Shown piece after piece: positions 26,271 through 37,032 of a stretch of DNA of 64,000 nucleotides; position 1 is the first letter of the stretch; each line of letters starts with the position of its first letter. The DNA is from Amphibacillus jilinensis Y1 (GTDB lineage Bacteria; Bacillota; Bacilli; Bacillales; Amphibacillaceae). The stretch spans positions 1 to 64,000 of the forward strand of contig NZ_JH976437.1 in the NCBI RefSeq assembly GCF_000306965.1, read 5' to 3'. The position numbers were made by a program, and so were the translations under genes. The notes under the pieces are model-generated. The model did no database searches. It had not been told where the DNA came from and saw only the letters and a program-made list of their open reading frames with translations.

Positions 26271-26417
26271 TTGATTACACCTCAGAATTGACGATTTAAT
26301 TTTTAACGATCATGATTAATTAGAAAAACTCATATTCACACAGATTTTTAATGGATTTGTAAGCTTTAACGAATGAATACGGTTTCTTCATAAAAACTTT
26401 AAGCTTTTCTAACATGC

Positions 26418-26472
26418 AAAAAAAACAGTCAACCAAGAATCAATTGAAGCTCAACTGAATCTGGATTGACTG
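26418..26472 (-). terminator. Terminator of the dnaG-sigA operon
   Basis: Long imperfect stem (AGTCAA ... TTGACT outside, an almost complete 12-bp stem inside), followed by T8 on the minus strand; 22 bases beyond the sigA stop. Confidence 0.85.
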
Positions 26473-26493
26473 AGCCAATCTTTGCTAACCTAT

Positions 26494-27615
26494 TTACTCT
26501 AAAAAGTCTTTTAGACGCTTACTTCGGCTTGGGTGTCGCAGTTTTCTAAGTGCTTTAGCTTCAATCTGTCGAATCCGCTCACGCGTAACACCAAAAACTT
26601 TGCCCACCTCTTCAAGCGTACGTGTTCTTCCATCATCAAGTCCAAAGCGCAAGCGTAGAACGTTTTCTTCTCTATCAGTTAATGTATCAAGTACATCTTC
26701 TAATTGTTCTTTTAAAAGTTCATATGCTGCATGATCCGATGGAGAAGTAGCTTCTTGATCTTCAATGAAGTCACCTAAATGAGAATCGTCTTCTTCTCCT
26801 ATTGGTGTTTCTAGAGATACAGGTTCTTGGGCAATTTTTAATATCTCTCTCACTTTATCCGGTGTAAGCTCCATTTCTTTCCCTATCTCTTCAGGTGTTG
26901 GCTCTCTGCCAAAATCTTGTAGCAACTGCCGTTGAACTCTAATTAGTTTGTTAATCGTTTCTACCATGTGCACAGGTATACGGATGGTACGAGCTTGGTC
27001 CGCAATCGCTCTTGTTATAGCTTGTCGTATCCACCAAGTTGCATAAGTACTAAACTTAAAGCCTTTGCGAAAATCAAATTTTTCTACCGCTTTTATAAGC
27101 CCCATGTTACCTTCTTGAATGAGATCAAGAAAAAGCATTCCTCTTCCTACATATCGCTTAGCAATACTAACTACAAGTCTTAAGTTCGCTTCAGCTAATC
27201 GTCTTTTCGCTTCTTCATCACCCTGTTCAATTCTTTCAGCTAAACTAATCTCTTCTTCAGCTGACAATAAATCGACACGACCTATTTCCTTTAAATACAT
27301 ACGCACAGGATCATTTATTTTTATTCCTAACGGTACACTTAGATCATTTAAATCAAATTCCTCTACTTTAGAGATCTGTTGTTCACTTGGGTCTTCCTCA
27401 GAATCCCCAACAACCTCTATACCTTGATCACCTAAATATTCGTAAAATTCATCAATATGATCTGACTCTAATTCAAAGATAGCTAATCGTTCTGCAACAT
27501 CTTCATAAGCAATTAAACCACGTTTCTTCCCTATCTCTACAATCTGTTCTTTTGCTTGTTCCAATGTTAATTCTGTTTCATTACCTTTTGATTCTGATGG
27601 CTTATTATCTGCCAT
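26494..27615 (-). CDS. sigA: RNA polymerase primary sigma factor
   Basis: Housekeeping sigma-70 factor of 373 residues. Order: region 1.1 acidic helix (to about 95), region 1.2 ([17 protein letters not shown]), regions 2.1-2.4 ([54 protein letters not shown]), region 3 ([12 protein letters not shown]) and region 4.2 ([20 protein letters not shown]). The -10 and -35 recognition helices are standard, which agrees with the TTGACA/TATAAT promoters found in this window. It follows dnaG with a 31-base gap and ends in a strong terminator. Confidence 0.98.
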   Translation of the reverse strand: MADNKPSESKGNETELTLEQAKEQIVEIGKKRGLIAYEDVAERLAIFELESDHIDEFYEYLGDQGIEVVGDSEEDPSEQQISKVEEFDLNDLSVPLGIKINDPVRMYLKEIGRVDLLSAEEEISLAERIEQGDEEAKRRLAEANLRLVVSIAKRYVGRGMLFLDLIQEGNMGLIKAVEKFDFRKGFKFSTYATWWIRQAITRAIADQARTIRIPVHMVETINKLIRVQRQLLQDFGREPTPEEIGKEMELTPDKVREILKIAQEPVSLETPIGEEDDSHLGDFIEDQEATSPSDHAAYELLKEQLEDVLDTLTDREENVLRLRFGLDDGRTRTLEEVGKVFGVTRERIRQIEAKALRKLRHPSRSKRLKDFLE

Positions 27616-27646
27616 AAGAGTCCCCCTCCTTCCATCTGTTCCTGCC

Positions 27647-29464
27647 TTAACGTTTTTTATCCTTAAGCGCTTTTTGAATCCGCATAATTTCCATACCTAT
27701 TTGCGCCGCTTTAACATAATCTTTGTTCAATTCTGCATGTTTTTGTTGACTCATTAATTCTCGTATTTCAGCCTTATCTTCTTGCTCTGATTTTATTAAA
27801 TAAATGTAATCATCAATTTCAGCATCAGTAATATCAGGCGATATTGGCTCCATTGCAATTTCAACTAACTCACTTTTTATTGATTGATCGTTTACACGTT
27901 CAATAAAATGACTGACGTTCGCATCATGACCTTCTTCATAAAATGCGTATAGATACGTCACAATGATCTGGTGCTTTTCTATGTTAAACGCTGCCCCTAA
28001 GCTATGCTTGATTTTTTCAGCAATAGATCGATCATATAACATATATGCAAGTAATTTTTTTTCAGCATTATGATAAGCAGGTAAAAGTTTTTGTCTGTTT
28101 TTTTTAAATACGCGCTCATTAGTATGGCTAATTGGAGTAGAGTTATCCTTAACATTTCCTTGTTGTTTCCTTTTTTCATTAATTTCTTCCAATATGGTAT
28201 CAACAGATAATTGATATGTTTTAGCCAGTTCTCTTGCGTAATGATCCCTGTCAATCGCTGCATTTAATACGGCGATTTCACTAATGATTTGATTGATATA
28301 AGCGATTCTGTCAGCCTCAACCTGTAGGTTGTATCCTTTCTTATAATACGTCATCACAAAGCTCATATACGTAGAGCTTGCCTCTATCACCTCATGTTTA
28401 AACCTTTCTCCTCCGTATTCTTTAATATAGGCATCAGGATCAAGGTTATCGGGCAATGAAGCAACACGAACTTGACAACCAACTTTATTGAATAATTTTG
28501 CCGCTTTATAAGTGGCACGGATACCAGCCTCATCACCGTCATAGCAAATGACAACTTGCTCTACATACCTTTTAAGTAAAGCTGCTTGCTGTTCAGTAGC
28601 GGATGTTCCTAATGATGCAACACCATTCGTAACTCCTGCTTGATAAGCCGTAATCACATCCATATACCCTTCAAATAAAATAGCTTGGCCAAATTTTTTC
28701 ATTTCACTTCGAGCCAGGTCAAAGTTAAATAACAGTTTACCTTTTTGAAACAACGATGATTCTGGGCTATTCAAATATTTAGGCTCTAACTCGCTAATTG
28801 ACCGACCTCCAAATCCTACTGTTTTCCCTAAGTGATTTCGTATAGGAAAAATAACACGCCCCTTAAAACGATCGTATACTTGATTTTCTTCGTTACGAGC
28901 TAAAACACCAGAGGAAGCAAGATGTTGTATGTTGAGCTCTTTTTTCGTTAGAAATTGTGTCGTCACTTCATTTGTTTGTGGCGCAAATCCGATCTGAAAT
29001 AAATCAATCATTTCGTCTGTCAAACCACGATCTCGTAAATATCTCTGAGCTACTTGAGCTTCTTTTGTATGTCTAAGTATGTGATGATAATATTTAGTCA
29101 ACCACTCATATGCCTTTAAGCTGATCTGATCAACAGCGCCGTTATTTGTATCATCTCTTTGATATTGATCAGGTAAAGGATGGCCACTTTTTTCACCCAA
29201 ATGCTTAACAGCTTGGTGAAAAGTGAATCCTTCCAACTCCATTAAAAAGGTAAATACATTGCCACCTTTTCCACAACCAAAACAATGAAAGATTTGTTTT
29301 TCCTGCGTCACAGAAAAAGAAGGCGTTTGTTCTCCATGAAATGGGCATAATCCAAAATAATTACGTCCTTGTTTCTTTAATGAAACGTATTCTCCTACGA
29401 CATCCACAATATCATTAGCTTTACGAATTTCATCAATAATTTGTTCAGGAATTTGCCCTGCCAT
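27647..29464 (-). CDS. dnaG: DNA primase
   Basis: Makes RNA primers at the replication fork. The N-terminal zinc ribbon is [14 protein letters not shown] ... HCFGCGKGG (CHCC ligands). The catalytic core has the Toprim acidic motifs [10 protein letters not shown] and [11 protein letters not shown] with DPDAYIKE. The C-terminal helicase-binding part (about residues 440-605) is divergent, as usual. The start is placed at 29464 (MAGQIPEQI), preceded by GGTGATACTT; the longer frame begins at 29479 inside that region. First gene of the dnaG-sigA operon; yqxD, which precedes dnaG in B. subtilis, is missing. Confidence 0.96.
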   Translation of the reverse strand: MAGQIPEQIIDEIRKANDIVDVVGEYVSLKKQGRNYFGLCPFHGEQTPSFSVTQEKQIFHCFGCGKGGNVFTFLMELEGFTFHQAVKHLGEKSGHPLPDQYQRDDTNNGAVDQISLKAYEWLTKYYHHILRHTKEAQVAQRYLRDRGLTDEMIDLFQIGFAPQTNEVTTQFLTKKELNIQHLASSGVLARNEENQVYDRFKGRVIFPIRNHLGKTVGFGGRSISELEPKYLNSPESSLFQKGKLLFNFDLARSEMKKFGQAILFEGYMDVITAYQAGVTNGVASLGTSATEQQAALLKRYVEQVVICYDGDEAGIRATYKAAKLFNKVGCQVRVASLPDNLDPDAYIKEYGGERFKHEVIEASSTYMSFVMTYYKKGYNLQVEADRIAYINQIISEIAVLNAAIDRDHYARELAKTYQLSVDTILEEINEKRKQQGNVKDNSTPISHTNERVFKKNRQKLLPAYHNAEKKLLAYMLYDRSIAEKIKHSLGAAFNIEKHQIIVTYLYAFYEEGHDANVSHFIERVNDQSIKSELVEIAMEPISPDITDAEIDDYIYLIKSEQEDKAEIRELMSQQKHAELNKDYVKAAQIGMEIMRIQKALKDKKR

Positions 29465-30056
29465 AAGTATCACCAACATTTAATTTCTATATAAAATCAA
29501 AAATTCCTGCAAGTTTCGACAATAAATTTTAAAAAACATTAAATACGCTTGTCCTTTAGTGAAAGGAATTAGCTTTTCTTTTCATTTTTTCGGGTATAAA
29601 ACATAATGACGATTTTGCAACGTTCCTATGTATGCACCTAAAAGTTCGTACGTTTTGAATCTTCTACTTTCTCTTAGAACAATATAGTCAAAAGAAAGAT
29701 TGAATAAACGTCACGATAAGGGTTCTACATAAGAAAGGCAGATTCCTGCATAAAACTACGATTCAAGGTTAGCCGATGTTATTAAACTTTCATTTTTTCA
29801 ATCTAATTTCTAATATTTTTTTCACAAATACTAATTATAATATATATATATATAAAACGCTATAAATTTGATTTAAAATTAATGAATTCTTTTATTCAGA
29901 GTTATCCCCCACCTAAATCTCTTTTAAGGTATCAGATGGGGGATATAATTATATAAAACAAACCTTCAATCAGTTGTCGTTAAGTGAATAAGAACATTAA
30001 CGGACGTTTTACGGATGGCTATCCATTTTAAAGTAAGTCATTAAATGTTTTTATTA
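29465..30056. other. Intergenic gap upstream of dnaG
   Basis: About 590 bases without a recognisable gene, where B. subtilis has yqxD. It should hold the operon promoters. On the minus strand GCAGGAATT-N12-TAGAAAT (about 29485-29515) resembles a sigma-H promoter with one poor position. An AT-dinucleotide run lies near 29840-29852, and a hairpin, TATCCCCCACCT ... AGGT ... TGGGGGATA, at 29903-29945. Dispersed element copy 5 fills 29952-30030. Confidence 0.5.
29952..30030 (+). repeat. Dispersed three-hairpin element, copy 5 (internally deleted)
   Basis: It reads ATAAAACAAACCTTCAATCAG, then TTAAGTGAATAAGAACATTAACGGACG joined directly to TTTTACGGATGGCTATCC; both loops of the element are lost. It ends 27 bases before the yqfL stop codon. 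Confidence 0.7.
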
Positions 30057-30863
30057 TTAACGGGTTAACTGAATTTGCAATATCAGATTAGCTGTCTCTT
30101 CAACCGCTTTATGAGAAACATCGATAACTGGACAACCCAATCGGTCAACAACTTGTTCAAAAAAAGTGATTTCTTCGTTTATTCTTTTTGGTGCTGCATA
30201 ATTTGCGTTTTCTTTTAATCCTAATGCTTTTAGACGTTCTTTCCTTATATCATTTAGCTTGTCAGGACTGATCTTTAATCCAAAACATTTATTTGGATTT
30301 GTATTAAACAACTCTTTAGGGGGTTCTACTTCGGGAACAATCGGAACATTCGCTACTTTGAGACTTTTTAGAGCAAGATACTGTGATAAAGGTGTCTTAG
30401 ACGTTCTTGAGACACCAATTAATACTAAATCGGCTTTCTCAATGCCGCGTGGATCGCGCCCATCATCATACTTAACTGCAAATTCGATAGCTTCTACACG
30501 TTTGAAATAAGCTTCATCAAGTTGATGGCCTAGCCCCGGTTTCATTCTTGGTTTCTTCTGAAAAAGGCGCTCCATAGCTTCTAACATAGGCCCAATAATA
30601 TCAATAGCTTCTAATTCCATTTCAGCTGATTTATTTAGTAGATATTGTCTAAGGTCTGGGTTAACAAGAGTATAGCCAATAATCGCTCGGTCCTTAGCAG
30701 CAGCAGCTAGTACATCATCAATTTTCCCTTTTCCTTCGACGTATGGTGATTTGATGATTTGATAATCTTGACCATTTTCAAATTGTAAAAGTGCCGCTTG
30801 TATAACTTTTTCTGCCGTCTCACCTAAGGAGTCCGAAATTAAATATATAATTGGCTTATTCAT
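30057..30863 (-). CDS. yqfL: Bifunctional kinase/phosphorylase regulating PEP-pyruvate enzymes (YqfL/PpsR type)
   Basis: DUF299 family protein that phosphorylates (with ADP) and dephosphorylates a Thr of pyruvate phosphate dikinase or PEP synthase. The ADP-binding loop [11 protein letters not shown] is typical, with the N-terminal [14 protein letters not shown] and C-terminal [15 protein letters not shown]. In B. subtilis yqfL lies by ccpN and is tied to gluconeogenic control; ccpN is not present here. The start is set at 30863 ([11 protein letters not shown]) after GGTGAGGTG. It follows glyS by 16 bases and may share its transcript. Confidence 0.9.
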   Translation of the reverse strand: MNKPIIYLISDSLGETAEKVIQAALLQFENGQDYQIIKSPYVEGKGKIDDVLAAAAKDRAIIGYTLVNPDLRQYLLNKSAEMELEAIDIIGPMLEAMERLFQKKPRMKPGLGHQLDEAYFKRVEAIEFAVKYDDGRDPRGIEKADLVLIGVSRTSKTPLSQYLALKSLKVANVPIVPEVEPPKELFNTNPNKCFGLKISPDKLNDIRKERLKALGLKENANYAAPKRINEEITFFEQVVDRLGCPVIDVSHKAVEETANLILQIQLTR

Positions 30864-30879
30864 AAATTTACACCTCACC

Positions 30880-32967
30880 TTAAAATTGTTGCTTCCATTC
30901 AACTAAGCTGAAATCAGCAAATTGATAGACAAGTTCAGCTATAGCATTTAGCAAGCCTAAACGATTTGCTTTTAACACTTTATTTTCAACCATTACCATT
31001 GTTTCTTCAAAGAAAGCATTGATGGATGGTGTTAATACTGCTAGCACATTTAACGCTTCACTATAATTATGCTCTAGCATCTTAACTAGATAATCTTTTT
31101 TGGCGCCTTGAAAAACGCTAAATAAGTCACGTTCAGATTGGTTTTCAAATAACGATTGATCAAATGTCGTTTCTTTTGCCTTTTTGGCTAAATTAATAAC
31201 ACGTACTAACGCTTCCTGAGTGGGTTTAAACGATGGGTCAGTACGCTTCTTTTCTAAAAGCGTCGCTTTTTCAAAGACATTAGCGATAACCCCGATACTC
31301 TTATGTGTAACAGCTTTAATCGCATCTTGTGCAATTTGCTTCTCTTTAGCAAAGTAAATCACTCTAGCTTCAATAAATTCCATTAGTTGTGCTTCTATAA
31401 CTAATGGATCATCTATGTCTACCGATGATTGTTCGTACACATTGATAACTACGCGAATGATACCTTCAATATCTAGCTTCCAATTTTTACTTTGCAAAAT
31501 TTGAATAACACCCATTGCTTGTCGCCTTAGAGCGTAAGGGTCCTGTGAACCGGTTGGAATTAGGCCTACACTAATACAACCAATAATTGTATCTAGTTTA
31601 TCAGCGATACTGATGACAGCACCAATTGACGTTTCCGGCAATATATCTTTAGCATGGCGTGGCATATAATGTTCATTAATCGCTTGTGCAACAAGCTCTT
31701 CCTCACCAGCTAACCGTGCATATTTCTCTCCCATTATACCTTGCAGATTAGTAAATTCATTAACCATGTTTGTAACTAAATCGAACTTGCAGATTGATGC
31801 AGCCCGTTCGGTGTAGGCAAGTTCTTCTTCTGAAAATGCTAACTGTTTTGCTATTGCTGTTGCAATTTTTGTTACACGATTAACTTTATCTGCAATCGTA
31901 CCTAACTGTTCTTGAAAAACCATTCTCGTCAATTTTTGATTATTTGCCTCAATTGACTGCTTTTGATCTTCTTTGTAGAAAAATAGAGCATCCGCCAACC
32001 TTGCATTCAGTACTTTTTCATTGCCCTTAGCAACAGTATCTAAATATTGAGCATTACCATTCCTTACACCAATAAAGAAAGGTAATAATTCACCATTTTC
32101 TCCTCTGACAGGAAAATAGCGCTGATGCTCTTTCATAGAAGTTATAAGAGCCTCTTCAGGGACAATCAAATAGTCTTCACTATATTTACCAAAAAAGACA
32201 GTTGGATATTCAACCAATTGAGTCACTTCTTCTAATAATGCTGAGTCCTTATCAACAACCCATTGATGTTGCCTTGCCAAGCTATTCATTTGATCTATAA
32301 TCTCTGCTTTTCTTCGTTCACTACTCACAATGACATACTTTGCTTCTAACTCTTCTTGATACTTAAGGGGATCGGTTATCTCGAACGGGCCTGCTAAAAA
32401 GCGATGCCCATCAGATGTTTTCCCACTTCTCACACCCTCAATTTCAAAGTTAATCACAGATTGATCATTCATTCCAACTAACCATTTTATCGGCCTAATG
32501 TATTTTAATGAACGATTGGACCAACGCATGTTTTTTGGGAAGCTTAGTGATAATAATACATCTTTAAAAGTAGGTAAAATTTGATCAGCAGATGTCCCTT
32601 TTATAAATTTCTTTACATGGACATAGTCGATTCCCTTAATAGGTTTAAAGTAAATATCTTCAACGGTAAGCCCTTGTCCTTTGACAAAACCTTGTGCTGC
32701 CTTTGTCCAGTTACCTGATTCATCTAATGCAATATTTTTAGCAGGCCCTTTGGCTTCATCTTCTATATCCGGCTGTTTATTAGCTAACACAATAATTTGA
32801 ACAGCTAACCGTCTAGGGGTCGCATATATATTTAACCCTTGATAATCTAAGCGATTTTTCACTAACCAATCTTTCGTTTTTTGAAGTAATTGTGTTTCTG
32901 TAGGTGCTATAAAGCGGGCTGGCATTTCTTCAAGTCCGATCTCAAATAAAACATTACTCGTGCTCAT
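30880..32967 (-). CDS. glyS: Glycyl-tRNA synthetase beta subunit
   Basis: Beta subunit of the bacterial alpha2beta2 glycyl-tRNA synthetase, which binds tRNA-Gly and is needed for charging. N-terminal signature [14 protein letters not shown], central HD-like region, C-terminal anticodon-binding domain ([25 protein letters not shown] and so on). 695 residues from ATG 32967; AAGGAGG stands 9 bases before it, and the longer frame would start at a TTG touching that site. It overlaps the end of glyQ by 14 bases, so it is translationally coupled, and is under control of the glycine T-box upstream. Confidence 0.97.
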   Translation of the reverse strand: MSTSNVLFEIGLEEMPARFIAPTETQLLQKTKDWLVKNRLDYQGLNIYATPRRLAVQIIVLANKQPDIEDEAKGPAKNIALDESGNWTKAAQGFVKGQGLTVEDIYFKPIKGIDYVHVKKFIKGTSADQILPTFKDVLLSLSFPKNMRWSNRSLKYIRPIKWLVGMNDQSVINFEIEGVRSGKTSDGHRFLAGPFEITDPLKYQEELEAKYVIVSSERRKAEIIDQMNSLARQHQWVVDKDSALLEEVTQLVEYPTVFFGKYSEDYLIVPEEALITSMKEHQRYFPVRGENGELLPFFIGVRNGNAQYLDTVAKGNEKVLNARLADALFFYKEDQKQSIEANNQKLTRMVFQEQLGTIADKVNRVTKIATAIAKQLAFSEEELAYTERAASICKFDLVTNMVNEFTNLQGIMGEKYARLAGEEELVAQAINEHYMPRHAKDILPETSIGAVISIADKLDTIIGCISVGLIPTGSQDPYALRRQAMGVIQILQSKNWKLDIEGIIRVVINVYEQSSVDIDDPLVIEAQLMEFIEARVIYFAKEKQIAQDAIKAVTHKSIGVIANVFEKATLLEKKRTDPSFKPTQEALVRVINLAKKAKETTFDQSLFENQSERDLFSVFQGAKKDYLVKMLEHNYSEALNVLAVLTPSINAFFEETMVMVENKVLKANRLGLLNAIAELVYQFADFSLVEWKQQF

Positions 32968-33847
32968 AGTGCCCAACCTCCTTTTTTAACATCGGAAAAC
33001 CCAAGTTCTCTCTCTCTTCTACATATAACTTAGCAATCGCTCTCGCCAAGTTCCTAACCCTCGTAATATAGCCTGTTCTTTCAGTAACTGAGATAACGCC
33101 TTTAGCGTCAAGCAAATTAAAAGTATGGGAACATTTTAATACATAATCATAAGCTGGAAAAACAAGACCTTTCTCCATCACTTGCTTGGCCTCTTGCTCA
33201 AATTGATTAAAAAGATTGAAAAGTAAGTCCGTATCTGACTCCTCAAAAGTATATTTTGAATGCTCATACTCAGGTTGATAGAAAATATCATGAACCGTGA
33301 CACCTTCAGTCCAAGTCAGTTCAAAAACATTTTCTTTGTCTTGAATATAAGAAGCTAACCGCTCAATTCCATAAGTGATTTCAACAGCTACTGGACTGGC
33401 TTCTAAGCCACCAATTTGTTGGAAATATGTGAATTGTGTAATTTCCATGCCATCTAACCAAACTTCCCAACCTAGTCCAGCAGCACCCAGGGTTGGATTT
33501 TCCCAATTATCTTCCACAAAGCGGATGTCATGTTCAAGTGGATTAATTCCTAATTTCTCTAATGATGCCAAATACAGCTCTTGAATATGATCTGGAGATG
33601 GTTTCATAATAACTTGGAATTGATGATGCTGATACAATCGATTTGGATTGTCACCATAGCGCCCATCAGCAGGACGTCTTGACGGCTCAACGTAAGCCAC
33701 ATTCCACGGTTCCGGTCCAAGACTTCGTAGAAGTGTCATCGGCGACATAGTTCCTGCACCTTTTTCAGTATCATAAGCTTGCATTAAAATGCATCCTTGA
33801 TCCGACCAGTGCTTTTGTAGCGTTAAAATCATTTCCTGGATATGCAT
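32954..33847 (-). CDS. glyQ: Glycyl-tRNA synthetase alpha subunit
   Basis: Class II catalytic subunit that activates glycine. Begins [18 protein letters not shown] with the family motifs [37 protein letters not shown] and [23 protein letters not shown]. 297 residues. GGAGGTAATGAT precedes the ATG. First coding gene after the T-box leader (33848-34203). Confidence 0.98.
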   Translation of the reverse strand: MHIQEMILTLQKHWSDQGCILMQAYDTEKGAGTMSPMTLLRSLGPEPWNVAYVEPSRRPADGRYGDNPNRLYQHHQFQVIMKPSPDHIQELYLASLEKLGINPLEHDIRFVEDNWENPTLGAAGLGWEVWLDGMEITQFTYFQQIGGLEASPVAVEITYGIERLASYIQDKENVFELTWTEGVTVHDIFYQPEYEHSKYTFEESDTDLLFNLFNQFEQEAKQVMEKGLVFPAYDYVLKCSHTFNLLDAKGVISVTERTGYITRVRNLARAIAKLYVEERENLGFPMLKKEVGHYEHE

Positions 33848-33979
33848 ATCATTACCTCCATTTACTATGTATCATTTTTTTACATGCCATATCTTCTTTT
33901 CCAGTATCTTACGAGGTGGAAAAATCATTTTGAATTGATTTAAAGATTGCTCGCTCAAACAACTCGTCATTTTTTTCAG

Positions 33980-34203
33980 TAAAAAATCCCGTCCCTATGC
34001 CTTAATTAAGACATAGGGACGGGATCTCCGCGGTTCCACCCTATTTACTAAAGAGAAAACTTTAGTCACTTTTTTATCACAAGTTCCAGAGCGCCTTTTC
34101 AATAAACCGATTATACCTGGCTCGCACTCTCCCAGATTCGCTACAATAATCATGTATATTTACTTTTCTCTTTCATCACTATGTATATCTTGTGCTTTTG
34201 CTA
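33980..34203 (-). promoter_or_regulatory. Glycine T-box leader of glyQS
   Basis: The canonical T-box AGGGTGGAACCGCGG lies at 34028-34042. It can pair into an antiterminator or give way to the terminator AATCCCGTCCCTATG / CATAGGGACGGGATT (about 33986-34025) with its T6 run. A GGC triplet at 34093-34095 in the Stem I region could be the glycine specifier codon. Uncharged tRNA-Gly should favour readthrough into glyQ. Feature length and downstream genes agree with a short glyQS-type T-box. Confidence 0.93.
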
Positions 34204-34209
34204 TCCATT

Positions 34210-34238
34210 ATAGTAAGGTAATCCACTGTATTTGTCAA
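34210..34238 (-). promoter_or_regulatory. Sigma-A promoter of glyQS
   Basis: TTGACA, 17 bp, TACTAT on the minus strand. A perfect TATAAT lies three bases further on but would need a 20-bp spacer. Confidence 0.7.
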
Positions 34239-34248
34239 GATTGTTAAG

Positions 34249-34995
34249 TTAATCCGTTAACAAATGAAGTTGTTTAAGGAATTTTTTTGATTTGATCGTC
34301 AATCCACCATAGTGGTCGTAATAATATTCTAACAATTGTTGCAGCGCTTTTTTATTTTCTTCCTTTACCGATACATTGGCAACTCTCTCTATATCAACAT
34401 CAGAAAACATTCTTAATAATCTCAACTGCGTGCTTGTCAAAGGTAAATAGTTAGGATCATGATGTTTACAGCGAGCACAGATTACCCCTGCTTCCTTAAT
34501 TGAAAAACCCAAAAGATTATCTTCACTACTACATTGGTAGCAGTGACTAACTATTGGAGCAATACCAGAAACTTTATATAGTTTCATTTCATACATCATC
34601 GTCATCACTAAGGGGTCCTTGTCCTCTGATAATGACTTTAATGCTAGGACAAATTGCCGGTATACATACGGGTTTGGCTTCTTTTCATCCATTAATTTGT
34701 CGGTTAATTCCGTTAAATAGCTTGCATAAGCCGCTTGAATAATATCTTGACGTATAAGGCGATGAGATTGGATGATCTCACCCTGCTGCAATACACCCAG
34801 TCCTTTTCCGAGTTGGATAAGAAACTGACCATGAATAAACAATTGTGCTAAGGCAGACATGCGACTTTTAGGCTTTTTTGCTCCTCTTGCTATGACAGCA
34901 ATCTTACCTAATTCTTTAGTAAAGATCGTTACGATTTTATGTGTTTCCCCATAGTCCTGCGTTCGGATAATAATGCCTTCTAGTTTCTCAAGCAC
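34249..34995 (-). CDS. recO: DNA repair protein RecO
   Basis: Recombination mediator that anneals SSB-coated DNA and loads RecA with RecR. N-terminal OB fold (GIIIRTQDYGETHKIVTIFT ... GAKKPKSR) and C-terminal helical domain with a zinc site made of CYQCSSED and CARCKHHD. 248 residues is normal. Part of the yqzL-recO end of the era cluster. Confidence 0.95.
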   Translation of the reverse strand: MLEKLEGIIIRTQDYGETHKIVTIFTKELGKIAVIARGAKKPKSRMSALAQLFIHGQFLIQLGKGLGVLQQGEIIQSHRLIRQDIIQAAYASYLTELTDKLMDEKKPNPYVYRQFVLALKSLSEDKDPLVMTMMYEMKLYKVSGIAPIVSHCYQCSSEDNLLGFSIKEAGVICARCKHHDPNYLPLTSTQLRLLRMFSDVDIERVANVSVKEENKKALQQLLEYYYDHYGGLTIKSKKFLKQLHLLTD

Positions 34996-35021
34996 CCTTT
35001 ACCAATCCTTCTATTTTTCGG

Positions 35022-35168
35022 TTATACCGATTTATTTAATTCGTGATTTAGTGGTGAATCTTGAATAGTCTCCTCATCTTTTTTGGTGTCAATCTCCATA
35101 TCTTTCATGAGTAGATAAGTCTCTATATTTCCTGTTTGACTAAAAACGATCCAAGGTAAATCATGCAT
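35022..35168 (-). CDS. yqzL: YqzL family small protein
   Basis: A 48-residue protein found by translating the gap between era and recO. It begins MHDLPWIVFSQTGNIETYLL and ends NHELNKSV. The W..FSxTGNIETYLLxK core is the YqzL family signature, and in B. subtilis yqzL occupies exactly this place. The function is not known. GGAAAGGTGG precedes the ATG at 35168. Its stop is 26 bases before recO. Confidence 0.88.
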   Translation of the reverse strand: MHDLPWIVFSQTGNIETYLLMKDMEIDTKKDEETIQDSPLNHELNKSV

Positions 35169-35281
35169 GAAAAGTCCACCTTTCCTCTTTTTAGTTATCA
35201 TCTACATTTATAGAATGACCGGAGATCACTTTTCAATGTTAATTAATTATTACCATGAATATTTAATTACGACCACTTGGT

Positions 35282-36187
35282 TTAATACTCATCTTGATTA
35301 TATCCATACTCATGCAAGTAGTGATCTCGATTTCGCCAATCTTTTTGAACCTTAACCCAAAGTTCTAAATAAACTTTCGTTCCTAACAATCGTTCAATAT
35401 CTTGCCTTGCTTGAATACCAATATCCTTTAGCATTTTACCTTGTTTACCTATAATAATGCCTTTTTGAGATTTACGCTCTATTATTATTGAAGCTTGAAC
35501 AAGAACTTTTTCATCTGGTTTTGTTTCAATCTTTTCAATCAAAACGGCTACAGAGTGAGGTACTTCCTCTCTTGTTAATTGAATAGCTTTTTCTCTAATA
35601 AATTCAGCAATAATAAATCGTTCAGGGTGATCGGTAATATGGTCTTCGGGATAGTATTGAGGTCCCTCGGGTAGTTGTTGTCTTAAAACAGATAATAAAT
35701 GATCAACATTATTTCCTTCTAAAGCTGATATTGGAATAATCTCTTTAAAAGAATAGCGATCTTTATATGCAGTAATCAGTTCAAATAATTCGTCTGGGTG
35801 GATTTGATCAATTTTATTAATAATAAGATATACAGGCTTCTTTACATTTTCTAGCCTGTCAATAATATATTGGTCCCCCCTGCCATACCCTTCTTTTGCA
35901 TTAATCATAAATAAAATAGCATCGACTTCATTTAACGTGTTTTCAGCTATGTTTACCATGAAATCGCCTAATTTATGTTTAGGCTTATGGATACCAGGTG
36001 TGTCTATAAAAATAATCTGTGCACCTTCCACGGTCCATACGCCCTGAATGGTATTACGTGTTGTTTGTGCTTTATCACTCATAATCGCAATTTTTTGGCC
36101 AATAACGCGATTTAAGAATGTAGATTTTCCAACATTAGGGCGTCCAATGATGGTTATAAAACCCGAGTGAAATGAATCATGTTGCAT
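35282..36187 (-). CDS. era: GTPase Era
   Basis: Ribosome-assembly GTPase that binds the 3' end of 16S rRNA. G1 [13 protein letters not shown]2 region [10 protein letters not shown]3 [13 protein letters not shown]4 IINKIDQI and G5 [10 protein letters not shown]; the C-terminal KH domain has [15 protein letters not shown]. 301 residues, as in B. subtilis. cdd, which lies between dgkA and era in B. subtilis, is missing; only 25 bases separate dgkA and era here. Confidence 0.97.
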   Translation of the reverse strand: MQHDSFHSGFITIIGRPNVGKSTFLNRVIGQKIAIMSDKAQTTRNTIQGVWTVEGAQIIFIDTPGIHKPKHKLGDFMVNIAENTLNEVDAILFMINAKEGYGRGDQYIIDRLENVKKPVYLIINKIDQIHPDELFELITAYKDRYSFKEIIPISALEGNNVDHLLSVLRQQLPEGPQYYPEDHITDHPERFIIAEFIREKAIQLTREEVPHSVAVLIEKIETKPDEKVLVQASIIIERKSQKGIIIGKQGKMLKDIGIQARQDIERLLGTKVYLELWVKVQKDWRNRDHYLHEYGYNQDEY

Positions 36188-36212
36188 AACCGTGTCCTCC
36201 TCAATCTCTTTA

Positions 36213-36590
36213 TCAAAATAGCATCAATACTTTAGGAAAAAATATAATTAAACCAATGACCGCAGCAATAGCACTTGCTATTAAGACAGCACCAGCCGTT
36301 AAATCTTTAATTATTCCAGCTGTTGGGTGCCAATCAGGCGCTAAATAATCAAGCATCAGTTCAACAGCAGTGTTAAAGACTTCCGCTGTTAACACGAATC
36401 CAATGGTTAATATTAGCAGAATCCACTCTATTAAGGAAATAGAAAATAGAAAACCGAATGTGATAACCATACATGTAATCAAAAGATGAACACGCATGTT
36501 TATTTCATTTTTAAGGGCATATTTCAAACCATTAAATGCATAACCTATACCAACTCGCTTCTTCTTAATTTCTTGATAGTCCGAAGCCAT
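36213..36590 (-). CDS. dgkA: Undecaprenol kinase / diacylglycerol kinase family
   Basis: Small integral membrane kinase (125 residues, three to four membrane segments) that phosphorylates undecaprenol in Gram-positives, feeding the lipid carrier pool for wall synthesis. The active-site signature [23 protein letters not shown] is close to family consensus, and the amphipathic N-terminus has [17 protein letters not shown]. It overlaps the end of ybeY by 26 bases. Confidence 0.93.
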   Translation of the reverse strand: MASDYQEIKKKRVGIGYAFNGLKYALKNEINMRVHLLITCMVITFGFLFSISLIEWILLILTIGFVLTAEVFNTAVELMLDYLAPDWHPTAGIIKDLTAGAVLIASAIAAVIGLIIFFPKVLMLF

Positions 36591-37032
36591 CTAATAACTC
36601 CTCTTGTCTAGAGAACATTTTTACTTCATCTTCATCATTCAAATGGTCGTATCCTAATAAATGAAGAAAACCATGAATGACTAAGAAACCATACTCTCGA
36701 TTTAAGCTGTGTTGATACTCCTTTGCTTGCTCCTCAGCCTTTTCGACCGATATAACAATGTCACCTAGCGATATAGGTAGCTCTTCACCTATTATCGCTA
36801 TCTCATTTTCTCCGACTTCTTGTAAAGGAAACGAGATAACGTCTGTTGGACGGTCAATTTGACGATAGTTGCGGTTAAGCTCTTGAATGGATTCGTTATT
36901 AACAAAATTAATTGATAATTCCACTTCACTTCGTAGCTTCTCTTCTTTCACTGCATAATGTAATAGTTGACTAATAAGATTAATCGTATCCTCATCAACT
37001 GAGTTTGTTTCATCATGAAAATCGATTTGCAA
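36565..37032 (-). CDS. ybeY: Endoribonuclease YbeY
   Basis: Zinc-dependent RNase in 16S rRNA 3' maturation and ribosome quality control. The catalytic motif HGFLHLLGYDH is present near the C-terminus together with RPTDVISFPL. 155 residues. The start codon is TTG at 37032, chosen because AAGGAGG lies 8 bases before it and no in-frame ATG follows in the conserved N-terminus. It starts one base after the pgpH stop codon and is coupled to it. Confidence 0.95.
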   Translation of the reverse strand: MQIDFHDETNSVDEDTINLISQLLHYAVKEEKLRSEVELSINFVNNESIQELNRNYRQIDRPTDVISFPLQEVGENEIAIIGEELPISLGDIVISVEKAEEQAKEYQHSLNREYGFLVIHGFLHLLGYDHLNDEDEVKMFSRQEELLDGFGLSRN

